Shown here: positions 11,219 through 18,963 of the stretch, one piece after another
Layout of the letters: every line of letters starts with the position of its first letter
How positions within the stretch are numbered: position 1 is the first letter of the stretch
NCBI RefSeq assembly: GCF_030296675.1
Contig: NZ_AP027736.1
Span: 1,178,001-1,242,000 of the forward strand
Direction: 5' to 3'
Source of the DNA: Demequina sediminis
GTDB lineage: Bacteria > Actinomycetota > Actinomycetes > Actinomycetales > Demequinaceae
Length of the DNA: 64,000 nt
Notes under the pieces: generated by a model
Told to the model about the DNA's origin: nothing
Database searches by the model: none
Seen by the model: only the letters and a program-made list of their open reading frames with translations
Program-made: the position numbers and the translations under genes

Positions 11219-11638
11219 TCAGATGCCGGGGAACCAGATGCCGATCTCACGCTCGGCGGACTCGGGTGAGTCGGAGCCGTGCACGATGTTGTGGATCACC
11301 GGCAGGTCCCACGTGCGCGCGAGGTCGCCTCGGATCGAGCCGGGAGGCGCGGTGGTGGGGTCGGTAGGGCCGGCGAGGACGCGGAATCCTTCGATCACGC
11401 GCTGGCCCTCGGCAACCACCGCGAGCACGGGGCCCGAGAGCATGAACTCGACCAGGGGGTCGTAGAAGGGCTTGCCGACATGCTCGGCGTAGTGCTCGGC
11501 GAGCAGTTCGGGGGTCGCCTTGCGCAGTTCGACGGCGACGAGCGTGTAGCCCTTCGCCTCGATCCGCCTCAGGACCTCCCCCGACAGGCCGCGCTTCACG
11601 CCATCGGGCTTGACCAGGATGAGGGTGCGTTCCGTCAT
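11219..11638 (-). CDS. ndk: Nucleoside diphosphate kinase
   Basis: Transfers the gamma phosphate of ATP to nucleoside diphosphates. It is 139 residues long, standard for the family. It starts MTERTLILVKPDGVKRG, and the phospho-histidine lies in NIVHGSDSPESAEREI. The ATG at 11638 is the family start although the upstream ribosome binding site is weak; the frame stays open further upstream in repeat-rich DNA. Confidence 0.97.
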   Translation of the reverse strand: MTERTLILVKPDGVKRGLSGEVLRRIEAKGYTLVAVELRKATPELLAEHYAEHVGKPFYDPLVEFMLSGPVLAVVAEGQRVIEGFRVLAGPTDPTTAPPGSIRGDLARTWDLPVIHNIVHGSDSPESAEREIGIWFPGI

Positions 11639-12139
11639 GGCGGGAAGCCTAGCCTGCGCGCGCGCAGGGGTCTCCCCGGTGGCCGGCGGTGGGTCCCTGG
11701 CTGGTTTGCGGCGGGTCCCTGGCTGGTCGACGGCGGGTCCGGCGCCCTCGCGCATCGCCTGGCGCGATTTCCGGCCCCGAATGGGCCTTGGCGCATCGCC
11801 TGGTGCGATTCTGGGGCTGAGTCGGGCCGGGTGTGGGCCGGGTCAGCCGGCATGACGCGGGGTGGAGCGTGGCGCGGGGTCGGCCGGGTCAGCCGGCATG
11901 GCGCAGGGTGGAGCGTGGAGCGGGGTGGGCCGGGTCAGCCGGCATGGCGCGGGGTGGAGCGTGGCGGGGCGGGCTGGGGTGAGTTCGATGGAGAAATCGC
12001 ACTACGCGATGCGCGAGGCCCGTTTCGGTCCCGAATTCCGCAAGATCCTCTGCGCTAGGCCCACCACGGCCCCACCGCCGCCCACCACGGACCACCACGA
12101 CCCACCAGGACCCCGCGGGATGCGTGACAGGATGGACCC
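11639..12139. other. Repeat-rich intergenic region between ndk and apt
   Basis: No gene seen. The region holds two copies of a short element, GCGCATCGCCTGG followed by a hairpin-forming GCGATT, around 11752 and 11790. A related, partly inverted sequence with GCGATGCGCGAGGCCC lies around 12008-12045, and three 46-bp tandem units lie between them. A similar sequence reappears at about 41700-41760, so the element appears to be dispersed. Confidence 0.6.
11836..11974. repeat. 46-bp tandem repeat, three copies
   Basis: Units start at 11836, 11882 and 11928, each opening GGCCGGGTCAGCCGGCATG and continuing with a GGGTGGAGCGTGG segment. Copies differ by a few substitutions. GGTCAGCCGG is partly self-complementary. 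Non-coding as far as I can see. Confidence 0.9.
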
Positions 12140-12649
12140 GTGATCACGCTCGACGACTTCGACACGTTTCCCGACTTCCCCGTCGAGGGGATCCTCTTCT
12201 ACGACATCTCGCCCATCCTGGCGAGCCCCGAGCGCTTCCGCGAGGCCTGCATCCAGCTGATGCCGCCCGCTGGCGCCCAGGTGGACGTCGTGGCAGGCGT
12301 GGACGCGCGCGGCTTCATCTTCGCTCCCGTGGTGGCACAGACCCTCGGGGTTGGCATGACCATGGTCCGCAAGAAGGGCAAGATGCCCGGCGTCGACCTG
12401 CTCGAGTCCTCCGCGAGCATCGAGTACGGCTCGACGGACCTCACGGTGAGCGCCGGCCCGATCGAGGGCCGCCACGTGCTCGTGATCGACGACGTCCTCG
12501 CGACCGGCGGCACCGCCCGCGCGGTCGCAGAGATGCTGACGCGCGGCGGCGCCGCCTCCGTGCGCTTCAGCTTCCTCATGGAGCTCGCCGGCCTCGACGG
12601 CCGCGCCGCTCTCGAGGGCTTCGAGGTGACCTCGGCGGTCGTGGTCTAA
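12140..12649 (+). CDS. apt: Adenine phosphoribosyltransferase
   Basis: Purine salvage enzyme converting adenine and PRPP to AMP. 169 residues from a GTG at 12140. It carries GVDARGFIFAPVVA and the PRPP-binding motif HVLVIDDVLATGGTA. Family length is normal. The ribosome binding sequence is weak (ACAGGATGGA). It stands alone on the plus strand between the repeat region and a convergent membrane-protein gene. Confidence 0.95.
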   Translation: MITLDDFDTFPDFPVEGILFYDISPILASPERFREACIQLMPPAGAQVDVVAGVDARGFIFAPVVAQTLGVGMTMVRKKGKMPGVDLLESSASIEYGSTDLTVSAGPIEGRHVLVIDDVLATGGTARAVAEMLTRGGAASVRFSFLMELAGLDGRAALEGFEVTSAVVV

Positions 12650-12679
12650 GAAGCCGCCGGGCGCGTCCGGCTCCGACGG

Positions 12680-13081
12680 CTAGCGCCGGTAGCCACCCGA
12701 CCACCGCACCGCGAGCAGCACGAGCGGCACGAGGATGAGCGCCGCGAAGGACACCTCAAACGCGATGAACCCCTGGCTGATCTCCAGCGTGGGTGGGTCG
12801 AGCGAGCGTAGGTAGCCCGCGTGCGTCGCAATCCCGGTCACGAGGATCGCTCCCGACGCGACGATGATCCCGATCAGCAGCCACGGCGGAAGCTGGCTCG
12901 TACCAGGGTGCTCGCGCACGAACCGCGCCCACCGCGTGAGCGCGTAGAACACCGCGACGTTGAGCAGGATCAGCCCGGCGAACAGCAGCGCGTAGACCGC
13001 CGGCGACGGCCTGCCCTGGTCGGCGAACGCGTACAGCGAGGCATGCTCGAGCTGCCAGAAGATGAGCGCCAGGCCCAGCAC
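12680..13081 (-). CDS. Membrane protein, unknown function (N terminus probably frameshifted)
   Basis: 133 residues with four hydrophobic segments (LGLALIFWQLEHASLYAF, AVYALLFAGLILLNVAVFYAL, WLLIGIIVASGAILVTGI, GFIAFEVSFAALILVPLVLLAV). Last gene of the folC-DUF4233 operon. The previous gene's stop overlaps a GTG at 13124 that opens MSGFLWRMG in another frame; switching frames near 13100 would join it to GALALGVLGLALIFW. I therefore suspect the real start is 13124 with a small indel, and give 13081 as the first start in the coherent frame. Confidence 0.6.
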   Translation of the reverse strand: MLGLALIFWQLEHASLYAFADQGRPSPAVYALLFAGLILLNVAVFYALTRWARFVREHPGTSQLPPWLLIGIIVASGAILVTGIATHAGYLRSLDPPTLEISQGFIAFEVSFAALILVPLVLLAVRWSGGYRR

Positions 13082-13120
13082 TCCCAGCGCGAGCGCACCC
13101 CATGCGCCACAGGAAGCCGC

Positions 13121-13552
13121 TCACGCCTGCGCGTCCTCCGCAGCAGAGTCACCCGCGGTGGGCCCACCTTCAGCAGACCCCTCGGCGGCAACCCGCTCGG
13201 CGCGCTCACGGTCGATCCGCCCGCCCAGCCGCAAGCCCGTGATCCATAGCGCGAGGAACATCACGCCGATCACGGCAATGGTCGACTCGGCCAGCCCCGC
13301 GACGAGCATCGGTACCTGCAGGACCCAGCCCAGCCATCGTCCCCACCGGCGGCCCTGCTTGCCCGCCGCATAACCCAGCAAGATCACGAATCCCAGCCCG
13401 CCGCCCCACAGCAGCCAGGCCGGCAGGTCGAGTTCGCCCGCGCGGGTGAGGCCCCACAGGACCAATACGGCGAACAGCGCCGCGAGTGCCTGCAGCGCGA
13501 GCACCGCCTGCGTGAACACCAGCGTCGCGGAGCGCTGCGGCCGCGCGGTCAT
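13121..13552 (-). CDS. DUF4233-family membrane protein
   Basis: 143 residues with four membrane segments and an acidic, Ala-rich C-terminal tail (ERAERVAAEGSAEGG). In actinobacteria DUF4233 genes characteristically follow folC, and here the start ATG overlaps the folC stop by four bases (ATGA). Its biochemical role is unknown. Its own stop overlaps the GTG start of the next membrane-protein gene. Confidence 0.8.
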   Translation of the reverse strand: MTARPQRSATLVFTQAVLALQALAALFAVLVLWGLTRAGELDLPAWLLWGGGLGFVILLGYAAGKQGRRWGRWLGWVLQVPMLVAGLAESTIAVIGVMFLALWITGLRLGGRIDRERAERVAAEGSAEGGPTAGDSAAEDAQA

Positions 13553-14946
13553 CGCGCGCGCCCCGATCCCTTGCGGCGGTCGGCGCCGGTCAGCACGCGC
13601 GCCTCGGCGACCAGCGTGATCGACCCCACCACGAGCACCCCCGCGCCCAGATCGTTGTCGCGCTCGGCGCGCTGCACTGCCGCGTCGAGCGCGTCGGGAA
13701 CGGAGTCCGCGATCGTGACGCGGTCCTCCCCGAAGACCTCGGCGGCGAGACGCCCGAGGTCCTCCACGGGGATCGCTCGCGGAGAGGACGATGCCGTGAC
13801 GACCACGTGATCGAGCGCGCCTTCCAGCGCGGCCAGGATTCCTTCCGCGTCCTTGTCCTCCAGGATCGCGACCACGCCGACGAGCGTCTCGAACGCGAAC
13901 GACTCCTCGAGCGCGCTCACGAGGGCCTCGACACCGTGCGGATTGTGCGCGGCGTCGACGAGAATGAGCGGCGCGGTGCGCACCGCCTCGAGCCTGCCGG
14001 GCGACGTGACCTGCGCGAAGGCGGTCTCGACGGGCTCACCCTCGAGCGAGGCGGGCGCCCCGCCGTCCGCGAGCAAGAGCTCCACGGCCGCGAGCGCGAG
14101 CAGCGCGTTGTGCGCCTGGTACGGCCCGTAGAGCGGCAGGAACAGGTCCTCATAGGTCGCCGCGGCCGTGCGCAGCGAGACCATCTGTCCGCCCACTCCC
14201 GGCTGGCGGTCGACCACCTCGAGCTCGACTCCCTCGCGGAAGGCACGCGCGCCGCGCTCGGCGATCGCGGCGTCGAAGACGGGCGTGACGGACGCGGACT
14301 GCTCGGCGATGACCACCGCGGCGCCGTCCTTGATGATGCCGGCCTTCTCCGCCGCGATGTCCGCGAGCGAGTCGCCCAGCCACTGCTGGTGATCGAGGCC
14401 AACGGGCGTGATCACCGCGACGTCTCCGTCCGCGACGTTGGTCGCGTCCCACACGCCGCCCATCCCCACCTCGACCACGGCCACGTCGACGGGCGCGTCG
14501 GCGAACGCGGCGTAGGCGAGCACGACGAGCACCTCGAAGAAGCTCATGCGCGGGCCGCCGGCCTCCACGGAGCGCGCGTCCACCAGGTGAATCAGCGGCG
14601 CGACGTCGAGCCACAGCCTCACGAAGTCCTCGCGCGCGATTGGCTCGCCGTCGATCTGGATCCGCTCGCGCACCGTCGTCAGGTGCGGCGACGTGAACAG
14701 CCCGGTCCGCAGGCCGTGCTCGCGCACGAGCGACTCGGTCATGCGTGCCGTGGAGGTCTTGCCGTTGGTGCCCGTGAGGTGGATGACCTTGAAAGCGTGC
14801 TGGGGGTTGCCGAGCAGGTCGCAGGCCTCCCTCACGCGGTCGAGGGTCGGTTCGAAGTCGTGCTCGGGGTTGCGGGAGACGATGTGCGCGTAGATCTCGC
14901 GCTCGGCCTCCTCGAGGCTCATGCCACCGAGGTCAAGGTCGCTCAT
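13549..14946 (-). CDS. folC: Folylpolyglutamate synthase / dihydrofolate synthase FolC
   Basis: ATP-dependent Mur-ligase-like enzyme adding glutamates to folates, 465 residues. The phosphate-binding loop is HLTGTNGKTSTARM, followed by GLFTSPHLTTVRERI, EVGMGGVWDATNV, LDHQQWLG and DAAHNPHG. It is about as similar to the second folC-like gene in this window (16122-17609) as paralogues within one genome would be. The start ATG 14946 lies about 40 bases from the divergent MarR operators. Confidence 0.95.
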   Translation of the reverse strand: MSDLDLGGMSLEEAEREIYAHIVSRNPEHDFEPTLDRVREACDLLGNPQHAFKVIHLTGTNGKTSTARMTESLVREHGLRTGLFTSPHLTTVRERIQIDGEPIAREDFVRLWLDVAPLIHLVDARSVEAGGPRMSFFEVLVVLAYAAFADAPVDVAVVEVGMGGVWDATNVADGDVAVITPVGLDHQQWLGDSLADIAAEKAGIIKDGAAVVIAEQSASVTPVFDAAIAERGARAFREGVELEVVDRQPGVGGQMVSLRTAAATYEDLFLPLYGPYQAHNALLALAAVELLLADGGAPASLEGEPVETAFAQVTSPGRLEAVRTAPLILVDAAHNPHGVEALVSALEESFAFETLVGVVAILEDKDAEGILAALEGALDHVVVTASSSPRAIPVEDLGRLAAEVFGEDRVTIADSVPDALDAAVQRAERDNDLGAGVLVVGSITLVAEARVLTGADRRKGSGRAR

Positions 14947-14985
14947 GGTGGCAAGTCTGTCACGGACCGGCGACGCGCCCCCTCA

Positions 14986-15026
14986 TGTCAACCAGTTGAC
15001 AACCGGCATGTCAACATGTTGACATG
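14986..15026. promoter_or_regulatory. Two palindromic operators in front of the MarR gene
   Basis: TGTCAACCAGTTGACA at 14986-15001 and the perfect 20-bp palindrome CATGTCAACATGTTGACATG at 15007-15026 share TGTCAA-n4-TTGACA. Their centres are 23 bases apart, about two helical turns. They lie 6 bases before the MarR ATG (15032), so they would block its transcription: autoregulation of the MarR-oxidoreductase operon. They also lie upstream of folC on the other strand. Confidence 0.85.
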
Positions 15027-15031
15027 GACGC

Positions 15032-15484
15032 ATGACCGAGCCCACCACCTTCCTCCTCCATCGCGTGGTCGCGGAACTCGACGCCTACGCCGACACCGTG
15101 CTGCGCCAGGACTACGGGGTCACCTTTGCGACCTTCAACTTCCTCGCCGCCGCCTCAACGCTGCCGGGGCTCGACGTCACGGCCCTCGCGCGCTGCGCCG
15201 GTATGTCGAAGGCGGCCGCGAGCAAGCGCCTCCCCACGCTCGTCAGGGACGGCATGCTGACCGCGAGCCCCGACCCTCACCACGGGCGCCGGCTGCGGAT
15301 CGACCTCACGCCGCGCGCGCTCGCGCTGGTCGAGCACGCCACGGAGCGCCTCGAGCGTGAGTTCGCCGCGATGCTCGCCTCGCGCCCCGACCTCGACGAG
15401 TCCGTCCTGCGCGACCAGCTCGAGGGTCTCGCCCACGCACTGGAAACCCTGCCCGACCCCACCCCCACCTCAGGAGAGTCATGA
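15032..15484 (+). CDS. MarR-family transcriptional regulator
   Basis: 150 residues with the winged-helix core LDVTALARCAGMSKAAASKRLPTLVRDGMLTASPDPHHGRR, where the wing carries the usual D/R pair, flanked by dimerisation helices. It should bind the palindromes just upstream and repress itself and the flavodoxin-fold oxidoreductase whose ATG overlaps its stop codon (ATGA). The inducer is unknown; MarR-quinone reductase pairs commonly respond to quinones or electrophiles. Confidence 0.9.
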   Translation: MTEPTTFLLHRVVAELDAYADTVLRQDYGVTFATFNFLAAASTLPGLDVTALARCAGMSKAAASKRLPTLVRDGMLTASPDPHHGRRLRIDLTPRALALVEHATERLEREFAAMLASRPDLDESVLRDQLEGLAHALETLPDPTPTSGES

Positions 15485-16167
15485 GCACCATCGCCGTCGT
15501 CATCGGACACCCGCTCCCCGGCACACTCACCTCGCGCCTCGCGCACGCGTATGCCGAGGCCGCCCGCGCGCACGCTGACGTCACTGTGTTGGACCTCTCC
15601 CAGCACTCCTTCGCCCTTAACCCCGCCACCAGGGAGGATCTTCGCGCGCCCGGCGGCGGCATCGGCCACCTGGACGAGCCCGTCACCGCGATGATCGACG
15701 CCCTGCGCGACGCCGACCACCTCGCGTTCTTCTACCCGCAGTGGTGGGGCACCTATCCGGCGGTCTTCAAGGCGTTCGTCGATCGCGCGATTCTGAGCGG
15801 CGTCGCCTTCGAGTACCGCGACCGCCTGCCACGGCGACTGTGGACCGGCAAGACCGCGCGCCTCACCACGACGATGGACTCGCCGCGATGGTGGAATGCG
15901 ATCATCTATCGCGACGCCATGATCGCCTCGATGCGGTGGGCGACCCTATGGTTCGTGGGCGTCAAGACCGTGGGCGTGCGCCGCCTTCCCGAGGTCAGGC
16001 GCGCCTCCGACGCGCGCCGCGAGCGCTGGATCACCCAGGCGGCACGCGACGGCGAGCGTGACGGCAGGCGCGTGGCGGCGCGCACGCGCGCTCGCACGCA
16101 GGGGAACGATGCCGGGGTCGCCTACGCGGAGACGGCGCCCGAGTTCCCCGCGTCCTCCGTCGGCTGA
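15481..16167 (+). CDS. NAD(P)H-dependent oxidoreductase, flavodoxin-like fold
   Basis: 228 residues of the NQO1/MdaB/Kef-associated quinone-reductase type. It has the N-terminal flavin-phosphate strand IAVVIGHPLPGTLTSRL, FFYPQWWGTYPAVFKAFVDRAI and LPRRLWTGKTARL. The C-terminal 40 residues are Arg/Ala rich and non-conserved; they run 46 bases past the stop codon of the convergent folC-like gene. Likely role: two-electron reduction of quinones in stress defence, under control of the upstream MarR protein. Confidence 0.85.
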   Translation: MSTIAVVIGHPLPGTLTSRLAHAYAEAARAHADVTVLDLSQHSFALNPATREDLRAPGGGIGHLDEPVTAMIDALRDADHLAFFYPQWWGTYPAVFKAFVDRAILSGVAFEYRDRLPRRLWTGKTARLTTTMDSPRWWNAIIYRDAMIASMRWATLWFVGVKTVGVRRLPEVRRASDARRERWITQAARDGERDGRRVAARTRARTQGNDAGVAYAETAPEFPASSVG

Positions 16168-17609
16168 GGCTGAGCCGCGGCGACACCCGTGTCCTCGACA
16201 GGCGCCCCGTCCATCACGGCCTGAGCGTCCACCGTGCGCGGCAGGTGCGTCTCCTGGAGATGGCGGCGGGCCTCGGCCACGAGCGTGATGGACCCGGCCA
16301 CGAGCACTCCCGCCTCGCCCGGAGCCTCAGACGCGAGGGTGGTCGCCATCTGAATCGCATCGGGCACGCTGGGGGCGACGCGCACGCGGTCCACGCCGAA
16401 GACCATGCGGGCCTTCTCCGCGAGCCGCTCGGCCTCCGCGGCGCGGTGCGAGCGCGTCTGGGTGATGACAACCTCATCCATCACGCCGGCGAGGCCCGCG
16501 AGGATGCCTTCCGCATCCTTGTCCGCGAGCACCGCCACGACACCGACGAGGCGGTCGAAGTCGAAGGTCTCGCGGAGGGTGTCCGCGAGCGCCGCGATCC
16601 CGTGCGGGTTGTGGGCCGCGTCGACGATCACGGTGGGCTCGGCGGACACCACCTCGAGCCGTCCCGGCGAGGTCGCGCCCGCGAAGCCGCGGGCAACGGC
16701 GGGCAGGTGGAGGGCGCGCGGCACGCCGGCGCCCAGGAACACCTCGCACGCGGAGAGCGCGATGAGCGCGTTCTGCGCCTGGAACTCGCCGTGCAGCGGC
16801 ACGAAGACGTCGACGTAGTTGCGCGAGGCCGTGCGCAGCGTCATCACCTGACCACCTGGCACCACGCGGCGGTCCGAGACGGCCATGTGCGCGCCCTCCC
16901 AGAAGATCGATGCCTGGCGCTGAGCGGCCGCGGCGACGATCACCTGGGCGGCCTCGTCGCGCTGGAGCGCGCTCACCACGGTCGCGCCGGGCTTGATGAT
17001 GCCGGACTTCTCGTGCGCGACGCCGGGCAGCCCGCCCGTGAAGTACTTGTCGTGGTCGAGCGCCATCGGGGTGAGCACCGCGACGCGCCCGTCGGCGACG
17101 TTGGTCGCGTCCCTGAGTCCGCCGATCCCCACCTCGAGCACCAGCACGTCCACCCGAGCGTCCGCATATGCGGCGAAGCCCAGCACGGTGAGCACCTCGA
17201 AGAAGCTCATGCGCGGGCCCCCGCGCTGAATCGAGGCCTGGTCGACAGCGTGAATCGCGGGCGACACCTGCTGCCACAGGCGCACGAGCGCGTCCTGCGC
17301 GAGCGGAGCGCCGTCGATCATGATGCGCTCGCGCAGCGTCGTGAGGTGCGGCGACGTGAACAGTCCCGTGCGCAGCCCGTGGGCGCGCAGCAGCGACTCG
17401 AGCATGCGGCTCGTCGAGGTCTTCCCGTTGGTGCCCGTCACATGGATGATGTCGAGCTCGCGCTGCGGGTCGCCAAGCAGCGACAGGGCCTGCGCGACTC
17501 GCAACAGCTTGGCCTGATGATCGGCCTCGGGGGTGCGGGCGAAGATGTGCGAGTCGATCTCGCGTTCGGCCTCGGAGAGGCTCAGTTCGGGGAAGACATC
17601 CGTTGTCAC
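16122..17609 (-). CDS. Second FolC/Mur-ligase paralogue
   Basis: 495 residues with the complete FolC motif set: HVTGTNGKTSTSRM, GLFTSPHLTTLRERI, EVGIGGLRDATNV, LDHDKYFTGG, SGIIKPG and DAAHNPHG. I start it at GTG 17609 (MTTDVFPELSLSEAEREI), which matches the start of the other copy; upstream sequence in frame is non-conserved. No good ribosome binding site is visible. The C terminus has about 35 extra residues rich in Ala, Gln and Pro. Two FolC-like enzymes may split dihydrofolate synthase and folylpolyglutamate synthase activities, or one may act on another gamma-glutamyl substrate; the sequence does not decide. Confidence 0.85.
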   Translation of the reverse strand: MTTDVFPELSLSEAEREIDSHIFARTPEADHQAKLLRVAQALSLLGDPQRELDIIHVTGTNGKTSTSRMLESLLRAHGLRTGLFTSPHLTTLRERIMIDGAPLAQDALVRLWQQVSPAIHAVDQASIQRGGPRMSFFEVLTVLGFAAYADARVDVLVLEVGIGGLRDATNVADGRVAVLTPMALDHDKYFTGGLPGVAHEKSGIIKPGATVVSALQRDEAAQVIVAAAAQRQASIFWEGAHMAVSDRRVVPGGQVMTLRTASRNYVDVFVPLHGEFQAQNALIALSACEVFLGAGVPRALHLPAVARGFAGATSPGRLEVVSAEPTVIVDAAHNPHGIAALADTLRETFDFDRLVGVVAVLADKDAEGILAGLAGVMDEVVITQTRSHRAAEAERLAEKARMVFGVDRVRVAPSVPDAIQMATTLASEAPGEAGVLVAGSITLVAEARRHLQETHLPRTVDAQAVMDGAPVEDTGVAAAQPQPTEDAGNSGAVSA

Positions 17610-17844
17610 GAGGGTCAATTGTGCGGCACGAAATTGGGTGCTCGCGACACTTTGGTCACGCGTGTGCGGCGCCGATGCGCGATGGCAGGTTGAGCAGGCA
17701 TCTTGCGCAGGTGGGAGGGCGGTCTGGGCGCGCCTGACGACACGCCGATGCGCGACACGCCGCGCGGTCCAGGCGCGCCGGCGGGAAGCGCTCTCGGGAG
17801 GCCCCGCGCGACGAGGCGGGCTACGGTGATGCGAGGAGGTCACC

Positions 17845-18734
17845 ATGTCCGCACTCGTCATCTGTGGAGCCCCGGCAGCGGGCATGCCCGGCGCCCCATC
17901 GCGACTGGTCGACCCCGACTCCCCGCGGTGCGCGCGACCGATTCGGGGCTCCTCAGGGGCGACGGGGTCTTCGAAACGGTCGGCATTCACGGGGGCCGCC
18001 TCCACGACCTTGAGCCGCACCTCGAGCGGCTCGCTCAGTCCGCGGCCATGCTCGACCTCCCCACGCCCGATCTGGGAGTCTTTCGCGAGGCCGTGGCCAC
18101 CGCGGCGCACGCCCTGCTGGCGGACTTCGCGGAGCCTCCGGCCACCGCAATGTGCAAGATCGTCTACACCCGCGGCGAGGAACACGCGCCTCCGCCGGGA
18201 CGCCCCACGGGCTTCGTGCTCGCGGAACCCTTTCCCGATGTCTCACACGACCGCGCCGAGGGAGTCTCGGCAGTGGTTCTCAACCGCGGCTACCCGCGCG
18301 GCGTAGGCGAGCAGGCGCCGTGGCTGCTCGCCGGGGCCAAGACACTGTCGTATGCCGTCAACATGGCGGCGCTGCGCCACGCTCACGCGCGCGGGGCCAA
18401 AGACGCAATCCTCGTCACGACGGACGGCTATGTGCTCGAGGCCCCGCGCTCGAGCGTGCTCGTCAGGGTGGGCCAGCGCGTCGTCACTCCCGCCGTCGAG
18501 GGCGGCCTGCTCCACGGCACCGCGCAGCGCGCGGCCTTCGCATCGCTCGAGGCGCACGGATTCGCGTGCGAGTACCGGGACGTGCACATCGAGGAGCTCA
18601 CCGAGGCCGACTCGGTGTGGCTCACGGATTCGGTGCAGCTCATGCGGCCGGTGCGCGAGCTCGACAGGCGCGAGCTCCCCATCGACGCCGCGCTGACCGC
18701 GACGGTCAACGAGGACCTCCTCTCGCACCCCTGA
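17845..18734 (+). CDS. pabC: Class IV aminotransferase, aminodeoxychorismate lyase-like (apparent frameshift)
   Basis: PLP enzyme of the branched-chain aminotransferase / 4-amino-4-deoxychorismate lyase fold, about 296 residues. A strong GGAGG precedes ATG 17845, but MSALVICGAPAAGMPG continues into the conserved DSGLLRGDGVFETVG only after a frame change at the C4 run 17921-17924; one added C restores it. The PLP lysine lies in LLAGAKTLSYAVNMAALRHA, and the cofactor-binding loop in EGGLLHGTAQR. The neighbouring folC-like gene makes a folate role (pABA formation) attractive, but D-amino-acid or branched-chain transaminases look similar at this level. Confidence 0.8.
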
Positions 18735-18766
18735 CGCACGGCGCTCGCCTCAGTTCCCCCACACCC

Positions 18767-18942
18767 CCGCGGCTCCGCCACACGCCCACACCCCCGCGGC
18801 TCCGCCACACGCCCACACCCCCGCGGCTCCGCCACACGCCCGCGCTCCGGAACCGCGCTGAGCGGGCCCTCGAGCCGCGACACGCCGCCGACACGCCGAG
18901 CGGCGTGTGGCGGAGCCGCGGAACGGTGTGGCGGAGCCGCGG
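18767..18942. repeat. Three direct and two inverted copies of a 17-bp unit between convergent genes
   Basis: CCGCGGCTCCGCCACAC occurs at 18767-18783, 18794-18810 and 18821-18837 (27-bp period). Its exact complement occurs at 18905-18921 and 18926-18942 (21-bp period). The arrays face each other across about 67 bases, so long stems can form in either transcript. The location between the stops of the aminotransferase gene and ileS suggests a two-way terminator or an RNA-stabilising structure. Confidence 0.9.
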
Positions 18943-18963
18943 GGCGGGCAGGGGGCCAGCCGC

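Noticed and set aside
18767..18942. CRISPR array
   Set aside because: The units are near-contiguous tandem and inverted copies with no unique spacers, and no cas gene is present.
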